64,000 bases of DNA from Paenibacillus profundus. GTDB taxonomy: Bacteria > Bacillota > Bacilli > Paenibacillales > Paenibacillaceae. The notes beneath the pieces are model-generated. The model had not been told where the DNA came from, made no database searches, and saw nothing but the letters and a program-made list of their open reading frames with translations. Shown here in pieces: positions 36,341 through 45,585 of the stretch; position 1 is the stretch's first letter, and the number at the start of each line of letters is the position of its first letter. Location of the stretch: contig NZ_JAJNBZ010000001.1 of the NCBI RefSeq assembly GCF_021369635.1, positions 248,001 through 312,000 of the forward strand, in the 5' to 3' direction. A program made the position numbers and the translations under genes.

Positions 36341-38104
36341 TTGAACAAGCGTTCTTTAAATGGAACACAATTTTCCAATATCGTGCTGGGCGGTGCTGAT
36401 TCGCTCCATCGCCATGCTGAATACGTCAATTCGTTGAATGTTTTTCCGGTACCGGATGGGGACACGGGAACGAACATGAACTTGACGATGACCGCTGGCA
36501 TTACGGAAATGAAAGCAAAAATATCAACGTCTATCGCCAAAACGGCGGAGGTGTTGTCTAAAGGGCTGCTTATGGGTGCTCGGGGGAACTCGGGTGTTAT
36601 TTTGTCCCAATTATTCCGCGGCTTCAGCCGAGGAGTAGCCGGCCATGACGAAGTGAATTCAGTCCAATTCGCGCATGCTATGCAGAGCGGCGTGGATACG
36701 GCATATAAGGCGGTCGTCAAGCCTGTCGAGGGCACGATTCTGACCGTCGCGAAAGAAACGGCCAAGCATGCGGTTCATATAGCCCGCCGGACGCCGGACC
36801 TGGTCGGTTTCATGCGTGAAGTGGTAGCTAAAGCGAATGAAACGCTAAGCAAGACACAAGATATGCTGCCCGTATTGAAGCAAGTCGGGGTGGTTGATTC
36901 GGGTGGACAAGGCTTAGTATACATTTACGAAGGCTTCTTAAGCGTGCTTGAATCGGAAGACGGCGTATTTGACGAGACAGCGGCTCCTGCTCCGGTAACC
37001 GTTCAGGTGAAGAAGCCGGCTGCAGTCGCGCCTGCGCATGAAGCTCCAATTTCTGCACAGGCCAAGCTGCATACGGAAGATATCGAGTTTTTATATGATA
37101 TGGAATTTTTTATTGACCGTTCTCGCAACGGTTCCAACGCTAAGCCATTTAATGAAGATTTTTTCAGGAAAGCGCTTGCGAAAAATGGAGACTCCATTAT
37201 CGTCATTCCGGATGACGACATTGTTAAAGTTCACGTCCATTCCCGCAAGCCGGGTGAAGTGCTGGACCTGGCGCTCGGATACGGGGAACTGATACAAATT
37301 TGTATATTAAATATGCGCGAGCAGCATCGGGAAATCATTCAAGGCGAGCACGGGGAAGTGTCTGCTATGCCAGAGGTATTTGCTGACATTCCTGCGCCTG
37401 AAGTTTCCGCGGAGACGCTGCTTGTCGATCCACCGGCCGATGAGCTTGCGCCTTACGGTTTTATTGCTGTAGCGATGGGTCAAGGCATTGGTGATATTTT
37501 CAAAAGTCTGGGCGTGGACGTCGTCTTGTCAGGTGGACAGACGATGAATCCGAGTACGCAAGATTTCATCGATGCGATAGAGACGATTTCGGCACAGCAT
37601 ATTTATATTTTGCCGAACAATTCCAATATTGTGATGGCAGCGAAGCAAGCGGCCGAGATTGTGGAGCGTGATGTAACGGTCATTCCAAGCAAGACGATTC
37701 CGCAAGGCATAGCCGCGGCTTTTGCGTTCCAGGAAGATGAGGGCTTGGAAGTAAACACGACGGCAATGGAAGCTGCCATCAGCCATATTATCTCTGGACA
37801 AGTGACATATGCCGTTCGGGATACGACGCTTGACGGCTTGGACATTAAAGCTGGTCATTATATGGGCATTGCGAACGGCAAAATCATAACGACGACCGAA
37901 TCCGTAAACGATACGCTGCAGCAACTGATGACGAAGATGCTGGCTGACGGAGGAGAAGTCGTTACATTGCTTACCGGGGAAGAAGCGCGTGAAGAAGATA
38001 CGGAAGCATTGATCGCGTGGCTGAATGAGCAATACCCGGATGCCGAAGTGGAAGTGCATCAAGGGGGACAACCGATTTATTCCTATATTATTTCCGTCGA
38101 ATAA
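36341..38104 (+). CDS. fakA: FakA/YloV fatty-acid kinase (DAK2 domain)
   Basis: 587 residues. Phosphorylates fatty acids held by FakB (DegV) proteins for membrane lipid synthesis. N-terminal DhaL domain with PVPDGDTGTNMNLT and GARGNSGVILSQL, a middle domain with PDDDIVKVHVHSR, and a C-terminal DegV-like domain. TTG 36341 has AGGAAGGGG upstream. A degV gene follows 27 bases later, supporting a FakA-FakB unit. Confidence 0.9.
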   Translation: MNKRSLNGTQFSNIVLGGADSLHRHAEYVNSLNVFPVPDGDTGTNMNLTMTAGITEMKAKISTSIAKTAEVLSKGLLMGARGNSGVILSQLFRGFSRGVAGHDEVNSVQFAHAMQSGVDTAYKAVVKPVEGTILTVAKETAKHAVHIARRTPDLVGFMREVVAKANETLSKTQDMLPVLKQVGVVDSGGQGLVYIYEGFLSVLESEDGVFDETAAPAPVTVQVKKPAAVAPAHEAPISAQAKLHTEDIEFLYDMEFFIDRSRNGSNAKPFNEDFFRKALAKNGDSIIVIPDDDIVKVHVHSRKPGEVLDLALGYGELIQICILNMREQHREIIQGEHGEVSAMPEVFADIPAPEVSAETLLVDPPADELAPYGFIAVAMGQGIGDIFKSLGVDVVLSGGQTMNPSTQDFIDAIETISAQHIYILPNNSNIVMAAKQAAEIVERDVTVIPSKTIPQGIAAAFAFQEDEGLEVNTTAMEAAISHIISGQVTYAVRDTTLDGLDIKAGHYMGIANGKIITTTESVNDTLQQLMTKMLADGGEVVTLLTGEEAREEDTEALIAWLNEQYPDAEVEVHQGGQPIYSYIISVE

Positions 38105-38131
38105 GGACAATGTGAAGGGGGGATTTTCTGT

Positions 38132-39001
38132 ATGGCCCATATCCGTATTGTAACGGACAGCACCGCGGATATTCCGCATGAAGTGCGAGCACGTTACGGA
38201 ATTGAAATGGTTCCTCTCAAAGTGCATTTCGGTCATGAAATGTATAAGGATGCAGTAACTATCAATGCGGAAGAGTTCTATGAGAAGTTGGCGAAAGCGA
38301 AGCAATTGCCGACAACGTCCCAACCTTCGCCAGTTGAGTTCATGGATGTGTTCAAACGGTTGAATGACGAACAGCCGGACACTCAAATTATTTCGATTCA
38401 CTTGTCAGCTGCCTTAAGTGGAACGTACCAGTCCGCTGTACTCGCCAAAAATATGATGGAGGAAGCAGCGGACATTACGATTGTTGATTCCAAATCTGCC
38501 TCCTACGGCTTCGGGCTCATTGCCGTCGAAGCGGCGCGCATGGCTGAAGCCGGTCATTCCAAAGAAGAAATATTGGCGATGATTGAACGTTATCAGCAGG
38601 AGCGCAAACTTTATTTTCTGGTGGATACGCTAGAATACTTGCAAAAGGGCGGACGCATCGGGAAAGCCGCCGCTCTGTTCGGTACACTGCTCAACATTAA
38701 ACCGATACTATCTGTGGATAGTGAAGGTGAAGTATGCGCGTTGGACAAGGTGCGCGGCCATAGAAAGGCCTTGGGGCGCGTACTGGAATTTCTGCGGCGC
38801 GACTTCGCGGGGAAGCCGGTGCACGCAGTCATCGGATATACGAGCGATAAATCAGCAACAGACGAATTGAAGGAAGCGGTTCGGACTGCGTTCGACTTAC
38901 GTTCCTTAGAGTATGCGATCATTGGATCCGTCATCGGAACGCATGTAGGAACCGGCGTCGGCGCTGTCTTCATGTGGCCTGCAGATGAAGGGCACGCTTG
39001 A
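38132..39001 (+). CDS. DegV family fatty-acid-binding protein (FakB-like)
   Basis: 289 residues. Binds a fatty acid and presents it to FakA. Begins MAHIRIVTDSTADIP (signature), has TSQPSPVEF, ISIHLSAALSGTYQS, VDSKSASYG and DTLEYLQKGGRIGK. Its position next to fakA fits. Followed by recG. Confidence 0.9.
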   Translation: MAHIRIVTDSTADIPHEVRARYGIEMVPLKVHFGHEMYKDAVTINAEEFYEKLAKAKQLPTTSQPSPVEFMDVFKRLNDEQPDTQIISIHLSAALSGTYQSAVLAKNMMEEAADITIVDSKSASYGFGLIAVEAARMAEAGHSKEEILAMIERYQQERKLYFLVDTLEYLQKGGRIGKAAALFGTLLNIKPILSVDSEGEVCALDKVRGHRKALGRVLEFLRRDFAGKPVHAVIGYTSDKSATDELKEAVRTAFDLRSLEYAIIGSVIGTHVGTGVGAVFMWPADEGHA

Positions 39002-39023
39002 GGAAAGTGAACGGAATGTCATC

Positions 39024-41072
39024 ATGATTCATCTTCAACAATGTCCGGTAACGATGATTAAAGGCGTGAGCGCTTCGAAAGAACAAGAGCTTCACGCCTT
39101 TGGCATCTTTACTGTTGCTGATTTGCTCGATTATTTCCCGTTTCGGTATGAAGATTTTCGTCTTCGCCATTTAAGCGAAGTGAAGGATGGAGACAAGGTT
39201 ACCGTTGAAGGACGTATTATGAGCGTCCCTGTCCTGCAGCGATTTGGCCGCAAATCACGCCTGACGTGCAAGGTGATGATCGATGAATGGCTTGTCACTG
39301 CAACTTGGTTCAACCGTCATTATTTGCGTGAGGAGCTTACGCAAGGACGTGATATCGTATTAACCGGCAAGTGGGACGGGCGCCGCATGCAGCTTACCGT
39401 ATCGGCATCGGAATTCCCGGACCGTGGCGGCGGGCGCAAGGATACGCTGCAGCCGGTGTATTCTGTGGGCGGCAAGATTACACAGACATGGATGCGCAAG
39501 ACGATTGCACAGGCACTGCAGCAGTTCGGGGAGGCGGTTCCGGAGCTGCTGCCGGCCGAGCTCATGCGGCGCTATCGGTTAATGCCGCGTAAGCAGGCCG
39601 TACGGGCGATGCATGTGCCGCACGATGTCGAGGAGGGCAAGCAGGCCCGCAGACGAATGGTATACGAGGAACTGCTCTTATTCCAATTGAAGCTGCACGC
39701 CTTTCGGGCGGTAACACGCGAGCGTGCAGACGGTGTGCCGCACGAAGTCGACAATGCGACCGTCCGGCAGTTTGTGCGCAGTTTGCCGTTTGAACTGACC
39801 GAAGGCCAGAAGCAGGCGGTTACTGATATATTGCATGATATGCGCTCGCCATCCTGCATGAATCGCTTGCTGCAGGGCGATGTAGGCTCCGGCAAGACGG
39901 TCGTAGCGGCCGTCGCTCTGTACGCCGCGGTTCGGGCGGGATACCAAGGTGCGCTGATGGTACCGACCGAAATCTTGGCAGAGCAGCATCTTCGTTCGCT
40001 GAAGAAGCTGTTCGAGCCGCATGATATCGAAGTAGGACTGCTCACAGGCAGCCTGACCGAACGCAAGCGGCGGGATGTGCTTGGCGCGCTGCAGATGGGG
40101 ATGACTAACATCCTTGTCGGCACCCAAGCGCTGATTCAGGACGACGTGCATTATCGCAAGCTCGGACTCGTCGTTACCGACGAGCAGCATCGCTTCGGCG
40201 TGAATCAGCGCAGCATTTTGCGGCGCAAAGGACTGAATCCCGATGTGCTAACGATGACAGCTACGCCGATTCCGAGGACGCTCGCGATTACGGCGTTCGG
40301 CGATATGGATGTGTCCTCCATTCGTGAGCGGCCGGCTGGGCGGAAAGCGATTAAGACGTATTGGGTAAAGCACGATATGCTCGATCGGGTGCTTGGCTTC
40401 ATACGTCGTGAAGTATCCGCAGGCCGCCAGGCTTATATCATCTGTCCGCTCATCGAAGAGTCGGACAAGCTGGACGTGCAAAATGCGATCGATGTGCATG
40501 TGCAGATGCAGCAAGCTCTTCCCGACCTTCGCGTCGGCCTGCTTCACGGACGCATGTCCACGGCAGAGAAGGATGAAGCGATGCGTTCGTTCAGCTCCGC
40601 TGAGACGCATGTGCTCGTATCGACGACCGTCATCGAGGTTGGCGTCGATGTGCCGAACTCTACGCTCATGATCGTCATGGACGCAGAGCGCTTCGGTCTG
40701 TCGCAGCTGCATCAGCTGCGCGGGCGCGTCGGACGCGGCGGCCATCAATCGTATTGTATTCTGATTGCCGATCCAAAATCGGAAGTGGGGCAAGAGCGGA
40801 TGCGAATCATGACGGAGACCGACGACGGCTTTGAGCTGTCGCAGCGCGATTTGGAACTGCGTGGACCGGGTGATTTCTTCGGTACGAAGCAGAGCGGACT
40901 GCCTGAATTTAAGCTGGCGGACATGACGAATGATTTCGCTGTGCTGGAGCAAGCGCGAGATGATGCGGCGGCGTTTATCCGCTCGGAAGCGTTCTGGACT
41001 TCGCCTGAGTATGGGCCGCTGCGTGATGTGCTGCAGCAAGAGCAGCTGTTTCAGGGAGAACTTCTGGATTAA
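39024..41072 (+). CDS. recG: ATP-dependent DNA helicase RecG
   Basis: 682 residues. Reverses stalled forks and acts on branched DNA. Wedge/OB domain (about 10-230), Walker A QGDVGSGKT, DEQHRFG, helicase lobe 2 with DVPNSTLMIV and QLRGRVGRG, and a C-terminal TRG-type helical hairpin. ATG 39024 is chosen; a start at 38985 lies in the degV gene. Confidence 0.95.
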   Translation: MIHLQQCPVTMIKGVSASKEQELHAFGIFTVADLLDYFPFRYEDFRLRHLSEVKDGDKVTVEGRIMSVPVLQRFGRKSRLTCKVMIDEWLVTATWFNRHYLREELTQGRDIVLTGKWDGRRMQLTVSASEFPDRGGGRKDTLQPVYSVGGKITQTWMRKTIAQALQQFGEAVPELLPAELMRRYRLMPRKQAVRAMHVPHDVEEGKQARRRMVYEELLLFQLKLHAFRAVTRERADGVPHEVDNATVRQFVRSLPFELTEGQKQAVTDILHDMRSPSCMNRLLQGDVGSGKTVVAAVALYAAVRAGYQGALMVPTEILAEQHLRSLKKLFEPHDIEVGLLTGSLTERKRRDVLGALQMGMTNILVGTQALIQDDVHYRKLGLVVTDEQHRFGVNQRSILRRKGLNPDVLTMTATPIPRTLAITAFGDMDVSSIRERPAGRKAIKTYWVKHDMLDRVLGFIRREVSAGRQAYIICPLIEESDKLDVQNAIDVHVQMQQALPDLRVGLLHGRMSTAEKDEAMRSFSSAETHVLVSTTVIEVGVDVPNSTLMIVMDAERFGLSQLHQLRGRVGRGGHQSYCILIADPKSEVGQERMRIMTETDDGFELSQRDLELRGPGDFFGTKQSGLPEFKLADMTNDFAVLEQARDDAAAFIRSEAFWTSPEYGPLRDVLQQEQLFQGELLD

Positions 41073-41194
41073 TCCCGTTTCCGGCAAATCTAAAAACGGG
41101 CGGATAGTAGACAAGCGGGCGGGCATATATTGGAACTAATGCAGCTTGTGTCCCAAGGACAAGGGCAGCTTATGTTCCGGAGGTGTTACACCGC

Positions 41195-41482
41195 ATGAGT
41201 TATGTGAAATACGGCATTAGTCCGCAGTTAGTTGAGCGAATAAAGCAAAAGCTAAAAAATCCGGCAGCAAAAGAGCGCGTTAAGCTTATTTTGGATGGAG
41301 TCACGAAGGCGGACTTGCAAAATCGCCCAGCAGTGCGCAGCCTGCTGCGTAAAATCACACAGGCATTGAACGAATCGTTGAATACACAGCAGGAAGAGCA
41401 GATCATTCAGTTCGTTATCGCGCAGAAGATTGACCCGAACAACACGTTTCATCTCCTGAAGCTGTGGGGGATGTTCCGGTAA
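41195..41482 (+). CDS. SpoVIF-like sporulation protein
   Basis: 95 residues, helical and basic, resembling stage VI sporulation protein F of B. subtilis by size and by the pattern PAVRSLLRKITQALN then EEQIIQFVIAQKID. In B. subtilis SpoVIF is needed for coat gene activity with GerE. ATG 41195 has GGAGGTG 9 bases upstream. Weak sequence similarity, so moderate confidence. Confidence 0.6.
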   Translation: MSYVKYGISPQLVERIKQKLKNPAAKERVKLILDGVTKADLQNRPAVRSLLRKITQALNESLNTQQEEQIIQFVIAQKIDPNNTFHLLKLWGMFR

Positions 41483-41507
41483 ATGCAATTATCGTGAAGG
41501 AAAGCTC

Positions 41508-41538
41508 GGCTCGGTTCTACAATGAACCGGGCTTTTTG
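41508..41538 (+). terminator. terminator after the SpoVIF-like gene
   Basis: GCTCGGTTC pairs with GAACCGGGC around TACAAT, then TTTTTGACCTTTT. Confidence 0.85.
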
Positions 41539-42075
41539 ACCTTTTCTATGGCCTTGTAGTTTCTTTCCCCTTCCTGAAGAAGAGTATGTCCGTTCGCTCC
41601 TTTGCCACACTCTCCCCACCGTTCAGAACAGCAGCAACCCATTCCCCTGCAAACGAGTTCCCTCATCGCATTAAAAAACGAATCGAAAATATAATTTTTT
41701 GTTCATAGCCAGAGAACATGATGCGGTGCTTCCGTCTATGGTGCTTAGCTCTATTCCCCCATACAGTCAGAAAGGGTAATGTCGAGGATAAGCCTCATGC
41801 CGTTTAAGTATGGATATTATGCTATAGAGCGTCGGTTCATGCTCTGGCAGTTAAGCGGACAGCATCTAAAGTCATGATCGGACGTACCGCTCCCTGATGA
41901 AAGGGGAGAATGAAGCAAGGGCAGGATGAAGTGATCCCCTTTAGTCTGAATGAGCCATTGCACGAACGGAACATTTCGTTATTGATGAAGAGTGGATGCT
42001 TTGCTATTCGATAGATGTTACACCTTTAGGCGAAAAAGTAACTTTTATCCAAAATGAGGTAAAGGGGACGTTTAT
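41539..42075. other. gene-poor region
   Basis: Over 500 bases with no supported gene, RNA or repeat. It contains no long open frame with a ribosome site, and no copy of the dispersed repeat. Confidence 0.5.
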
Positions 42076-42183
42076 ATGGCGGAGCAGCCGTATCCTCATT
42101 CGCGCACAGGCCAACGAATGATTCCCGCTGCCGGTCATGTTGACATAAAAGGTCCCATTGGCGGTGGAGGAATAATGAAGTGA
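42076..42183 (+). CDS. possible small peptide gene (35 residues)
   Basis: MAEQPYPHSRTGQRMIPAAG is followed by HVDIKGPIGGGGIMK and a stop. GAGGTAAAGGGG lies upstream of the ATG at a workable distance. Gly- and Pro-rich, no membrane helix. It could be a spore or coat peptide, given the company of sporulation genes, but nothing in it proves that and chance cannot be excluded. Confidence 0.35.
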   Translation: MAEQPYPHSRTGQRMIPAAGHVDIKGPIGGGGIMK

Positions 42184-42343
42184 TTTAGGAAATAAGCAGG
42201 TGGGGGTATCCGACTTAGAGCTGTTGAATCCAAGTCATTGGGATGAGACTGTGTGGGGGATGACTCGCTTCAAAGACGAATGCCAGTTCTCCCAGCGGAT
42301 ACCCTCTCCCCGTATTTGTTTCGTGTTTAATCTTAATAGGCTG

Positions 42344-43018
42344 TTACAGCGTCTGGATGCAGGTTGGGTCATCTACTCGCGTATTGCCTACCTTCGCATC
42401 CACCGGGTAAGCTTCCATTTCTGCCGCAGAATAAGGGCGGAGGACGGATTGAAGCTGTCCCGTGTCGGTGATGCGGCGGTCAAGCCAGAACGACAGCTGC
42501 TCCTCCGGAACGATGACGGGCATCCGATCATGGATGGAGGCCATCAGTTCATTCGGCTCCGTCGTAATGATGGTGCACGTGCTTACCTTTTCCCCTTCGG
42601 CGTTCAGCCACGTATCATATAATCCTGCCATGCTGAACAGCTTTCCGTCCTTGCGGACGATGCGCATCGGCTGCTTCGTGCCGTCCGCGTGGCGCTTCCA
42701 CTCATAGAAGCCGTCTGCCGGAATGATGCAGCGCTTGCGTTCGAACGGCAGACGGAATGCCGGCTTCTCTTGCAGCGTCTCCGCCCGTGCGTTGATGGTG
42801 CGCCATGCTATTTTATCGTCCTTGGCCCAAGCGGGAACCAAGCCCCACTTCAGCGGGCCGAGCCGCAGCTTCGTTCCGTCATGAATAAGGGCCAGCACCG
42901 CTTGGCTTGGGGCAATATTGTAGCGCGGTGTATGAAAAGGGATGGCCGCTCTCGAATCGATTGAATAATAAGCCATAAGCTGTTCCACTGTAACTGTTAA
43001 CGTAAATCTTCCACACAT
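42344..43018 (-). CDS. SOS response-associated peptidase family protein (HMCES/YedK)
   Basis: 224 residues. Crosslinks to abasic sites in single-stranded DNA and shields them. The catalytic Cys2 is in MCGRFTL, with NARAET, the PADGFYEW Glu region and the His in SIHDRMPVIV. AAGAAAGGATG is upstream of the start. Divergent from a LexA-controlled polymerase gene. A 17-bp palindrome lies about 33 bases before the start codon. Confidence 0.92.
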   Translation of the reverse strand: MCGRFTLTVTVEQLMAYYSIDSRAAIPFHTPRYNIAPSQAVLALIHDGTKLRLGPLKWGLVPAWAKDDKIAWRTINARAETLQEKPAFRLPFERKRCIIPADGFYEWKRHADGTKQPMRIVRKDGKLFSMAGLYDTWLNAEGEKVSTCTIITTEPNELMASIHDRMPVIVPEEQLSFWLDRRITDTGQLQSVLRPYSAAEMEAYPVDAKVGNTRVDDPTCIQTL

Positions 43019-43050
43019 GACAGCTGCGCATCCTTTCTTCTTGTGCCGGG

Positions 43051-43067
43051 ATCGTATTGAATACGAT
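43051..43067. promoter_or_regulatory. 17-bp perfect palindrome upstream of the HMCES gene
   Basis: ATCGTATT-G-AATACGAT. It could be an operator or a leader hairpin. It does not match the LexA consensus GAACnnnnGTTC. Confidence 0.5.
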
Positions 43068-43191
43068 TATGATGCCGGATAGGCTCCTCTCCATATTATC
43101 ACAATCCGATGTTGGTAGTGGAATACAAAGGCTGCATAGTCTGCCCAAGGGGGTGATATATGCGGGCACCCTCATATGTAATATATCCCGG

Positions 43192-43220
43192 TTGAAACAG
43201 GAATATATGTTCGGTATTCT
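43192..43220 (+). promoter_or_regulatory. sigma-A promoter of the Y-family polymerase gene
   Basis: TTGAAA, 17 bases, TATTCT. One LexA-like box lies between the two hexamers and another just after the expected transcription start. Confidence 0.75.
43201..43212. promoter_or_regulatory. LexA box 1 (one mismatch)
   Basis: GAATATATGTTC against the consensus GAACnnnnGTTC, between -35 and -10. Confidence 0.65.
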
Positions 43221-43232
43221 GTGTATATATAA

Positions 43233-43244
43233 GAACAGACGTTC
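43233..43244. promoter_or_regulatory. LexA box 2 (exact)
   Basis: GAACAGACGTTC matches GAACnnnnGTTC exactly, 12 bases after the -10. Confidence 0.85.
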
Positions 43245-43311
43245 TTTGCAGGGGTGATGTTGTGGTGCGGGATGTAATACAGGATGTAATGTGGGACGTA
43301 AGAGCAACTAT

Positions 43312-44553
43312 ATGAGCAAACCATCCGAACGGATTATTATGCTGGCAGACTGTCAATCTTTTTATGCAAGTGTTGAAAAAGCAGCTCACCCTGAATACAA
43401 GAACAAACCGCTCGTCGTAGCGGGAGATCCTGCGCGGCGGTCAGGAATCGTCCTTGCCGCATGTCCGCTTGCGAAGCAGCACGGAATTACGACGGCAGAA
43501 CGCCTTGGCGAAGCTGTGGGCAAATGTCCGGAGCTCGTTGTCGTTCGGCCCCATATGGAGGAATACATTCGGGTATCGCTACACATTACCGAAATATTGC
43601 AGTCGTATACTGATTTGGTCGAACCGTACAGCATTGACGAGCAGCATCTGGACGTGACAGGCAGCCTGTCGTTATTTGGTGATCCAGAAACGATTGCAAA
43701 GCGCATTCAACAACAGGTTCAAATGGAAACCGGCGTGTACACAAGAATTGGCATCAGCTGCAACAAGGTCATCAGCAAGATGGCGTGCGATAACTTTGCG
43801 AAGAAGAACGCCAACGGAATCTTCACCCTTTCGAGGCAAAAACTTCCTGACGTGCTGTGGCCGCTTCCTGTGCATCAAATGTTCATGATCGGTTCAAGGA
43901 TGACCGGCCATTTGCACCGGATGGGCATCCGCACGATCGGAGATTTGGCGCAAACGCCGTTATCCAAGCTGAGGCAGCGGTGGGGGATTAACGGCGAGGT
44001 CATCTGGCGGATTGCCAACGGTATCGATTCGTCGTCCGTCACGCCGGGCACGCACGATCGGCAGAAGGGAATCGGCCATCAGATGACACTCCCGCGGGAC
44101 TATGTCATGCAGGAAGAGATCGAGATCGTCATCCTGGAGCTGTGCGAGCTGGTCTGCCAGCGCTGCCGGACGAAGGGATATATGGGGCAGGTCGTGAACG
44201 TTGGCTGTCAAGGAGCGGACTTCGACCGCCCGACCGGATTTTCCCGGCAAATGAAAATCGAAGATCCCACGAACATTACGGACGAGGTGTATCGCGCGGC
44301 ATGTATGCTGTTCCGTCGGCACTGGAACGGACTCCCAGTGCGCAAGATCGGTGTGTCGCTGACAGGCTTGACCAGCAGCGAAGAATACCAACTGACTCTG
44401 TTCGACGACCGTGAACGAAAGATGGCATTGGAACGCACGACAGATTGGATTAAACAAAAATATGGCGATACGGCGATAATGCGAGCGACTTCTTTGAAGG
44501 AGGCTGGCCAAGCGAAAGACCGTTCCCGAAAAATTGGAGGGCACTACAAATGA
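43312..44553 (+). CDS. Y-family DNA polymerase (UvrX/YqjW type)
   Basis: 413 residues from ATG 43312. Translesion polymerase. Catalytic LADCQSFYASVEK, the SIDEQHLDVT site with palm carboxylates, RIGISCNKVISKMACDNFAKK, then a little-finger domain ending QLTLFDD. A GTG at 43291 is a possible longer start. Overlaps the YolD-like gene by 4 bases. LexA control is well supported by two boxes at its promoter. Confidence 0.92.
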   Translation: MSKPSERIIMLADCQSFYASVEKAAHPEYKNKPLVVAGDPARRSGIVLAACPLAKQHGITTAERLGEAVGKCPELVVVRPHMEEYIRVSLHITEILQSYTDLVEPYSIDEQHLDVTGSLSLFGDPETIAKRIQQQVQMETGVYTRIGISCNKVISKMACDNFAKKNANGIFTLSRQKLPDVLWPLPVHQMFMIGSRMTGHLHRMGIRTIGDLAQTPLSKLRQRWGINGEVIWRIANGIDSSSVTPGTHDRQKGIGHQMTLPRDYVMQEEIEIVILELCELVCQRCRTKGYMGQVVNVGCQGADFDRPTGFSRQMKIEDPTNITDEVYRAACMLFRRHWNGLPVRKIGVSLTGLTSSEEYQLTLFDDRERKMALERTTDWIKQKYGDTAIMRATSLKEAGQAKDRSRKIGGHYK

Positions 44554-44888
44554 GTAAAAAGCTGAAAGCTAATGGTTTATTTGAATCTTCGCGGATGATG
44601 CTTCCCGAGCATAAGGAGGCATACGTCCGTCATCAGCAGAGCTTGGAGCGAAAGCGGCGGCCTGTGTTAGATGCGCAGGAAGTAGAGCAAATCGCTCGTG
44701 CCATTGCCGAATCCATATGGAATGGTACATCGATTAGGTTGACGGTATACAGTGAATGGGAAGACCGGGAGCTTATCGGTAAAGTAGTCCAGTTCGATAA
44801 ACAACAAGAACAGATTAAATTGCAGGGGACTGTAGAGTGGGAATGGATTAAGTTCTGCGACATTGTAGGCGCCAGCTTCGCTCTATAG
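44550..44888 (+). CDS. YolD-like protein
   Basis: 112 residues, the small partner often found beside UvrX/YqjW polymerases. It contains MMLPEHKEAYVRH and RLTVYSEWEDRELIGKVVQF. It overlaps the polymerase stop (ATGA), so it is translationally coupled and should be SOS induced. The role is unknown; proposed as a polymerase accessory by analogy with UmuD or YolD. Confidence 0.85.
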   Translation: MSKKLKANGLFESSRMMLPEHKEAYVRHQQSLERKRRPVLDAQEVEQIARAIAESIWNGTSIRLTVYSEWEDRELIGKVVQFDKQQEQIKLQGTVEWEWIKFCDIVGASFAL

Positions 44889-44893
44889 TCTAT

Positions 44894-44942
44894 AAGAGGT
44901 TGTTCAAAAAGCCGGCTCCCGAACGAAGGAGTCGGCTTTTTG
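44894..44942 (+). terminator. terminator built on a repeat end
   Basis: AAAAAGCCGGCTCC pairs with GGAGTCGGCTTTTT. Its 5' side is AGAGGTTGTTCAAAAAG, the exact reverse complement of the repeat-family end, so part of a repeat copy (copy 8) is fused to this terminator. Confidence 0.8.
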
Positions 44943-45115
44943 GTGCCAGCATGCACGATGACACGATGATTCGGGATTGGGTATTGTAATCCATCGTTCG
45001 CCAGCTTCGAGTGCGGAATAGCATGAATTAGCAGCAGAGCATGCGACAATGGCGAGTATAGGCGGCTTCTGCGGGCATGTCATGGATGTGTGAGCGCAAC
45101 TGCCACAAAGCCCAA

Positions 45116-45502
45116 TTACGTGGCAGACACGTGTAAATACTTTTGCATTAAGCTCCTCACCTCTGCTCGAATCAGCCCACGAAGCATATAGAACGAGTGA
45201 TGGTACCCACGGCAGACGTACTGGACGCGCACGCCATGCTCCTGACGCTCCTCCTCGTATACTTTGATGCCGCGCTGACGGAACTGCCGCCGGAGACGGA
45301 ACAGGTCGGTTGAGGCGTCGTCTTGTGCCTGACGCAGCCGCTGAACGTAAATGTCAGCCAACTTCAGCCCTGAAGCGGCAAGACGTTTAATATCACGCTC
45401 CAGCACATCGAGAATGAGCGTCTGGATGACGTATTGCTTAACAATGAAGGCATCTTCCCCATCGTGTGGAGGAGAGCCATTCGCAGCGGAAAGAGAACCC
45501 AT
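45116..45502 (-). CDS. LexA-controlled protein of unknown function
   Basis: 128 residues from an ATG at 45502 (MGSLSAANGSPPHDGED), which has AAGGAGG 11 bases before it; a longer start is possible. It is soluble and basic, with a predicted helical middle (VLERDIKRLAASGLKLADIY) and a C-terminal half rich in Arg and Tyr (YEEERQEHGVRVQYVCRGYH). No family is recognised. Two LexA boxes and a strong promoter upstream nearly copy those of the polymerase gene, so it should be part of the SOS response. Confidence 0.75.
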   Translation of the reverse strand: MGSLSAANGSPPHDGEDAFIVKQYVIQTLILDVLERDIKRLAASGLKLADIYVQRLRQAQDDASTDLFRLRRQFRQRGIKVYEEERQEHGVRVQYVCRGYHHSFYMLRGLIRAEVRSLMQKYLHVSAT

Positions 45503-45562
45503 TCCTATCTCTTCCTCCTTCATTTTTATTTGGCCAAGGGTAAATAACAAATCCAAAAATAC

Positions 45563-45574
45563 GAACTTGTGTTC
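45563..45574. promoter_or_regulatory. LexA box (exact) at the unknown SOS gene
   Basis: GAACTTGTGTTC (minus GAACACAAGTTC) matches GAACnnnnGTTC; 11 bases downstream of the -10. Confidence 0.85.
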
Positions 45575-45585
45575 TTATTGTATTT

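Noticed and set aside
42061-42343. Prophage or integrase remnant around the SOS island
   Set aside because: No integrase, phage structural gene, tRNA or attachment repeat was seen, although UvrX/YolD types also occur on phages.
42200-42622. 140-codon rightward frame opposite the HMCES gene
   Set aside because: It overlaps the reverse strand of a clear HMCES gene, and the frame is explained by that gene's codon use.
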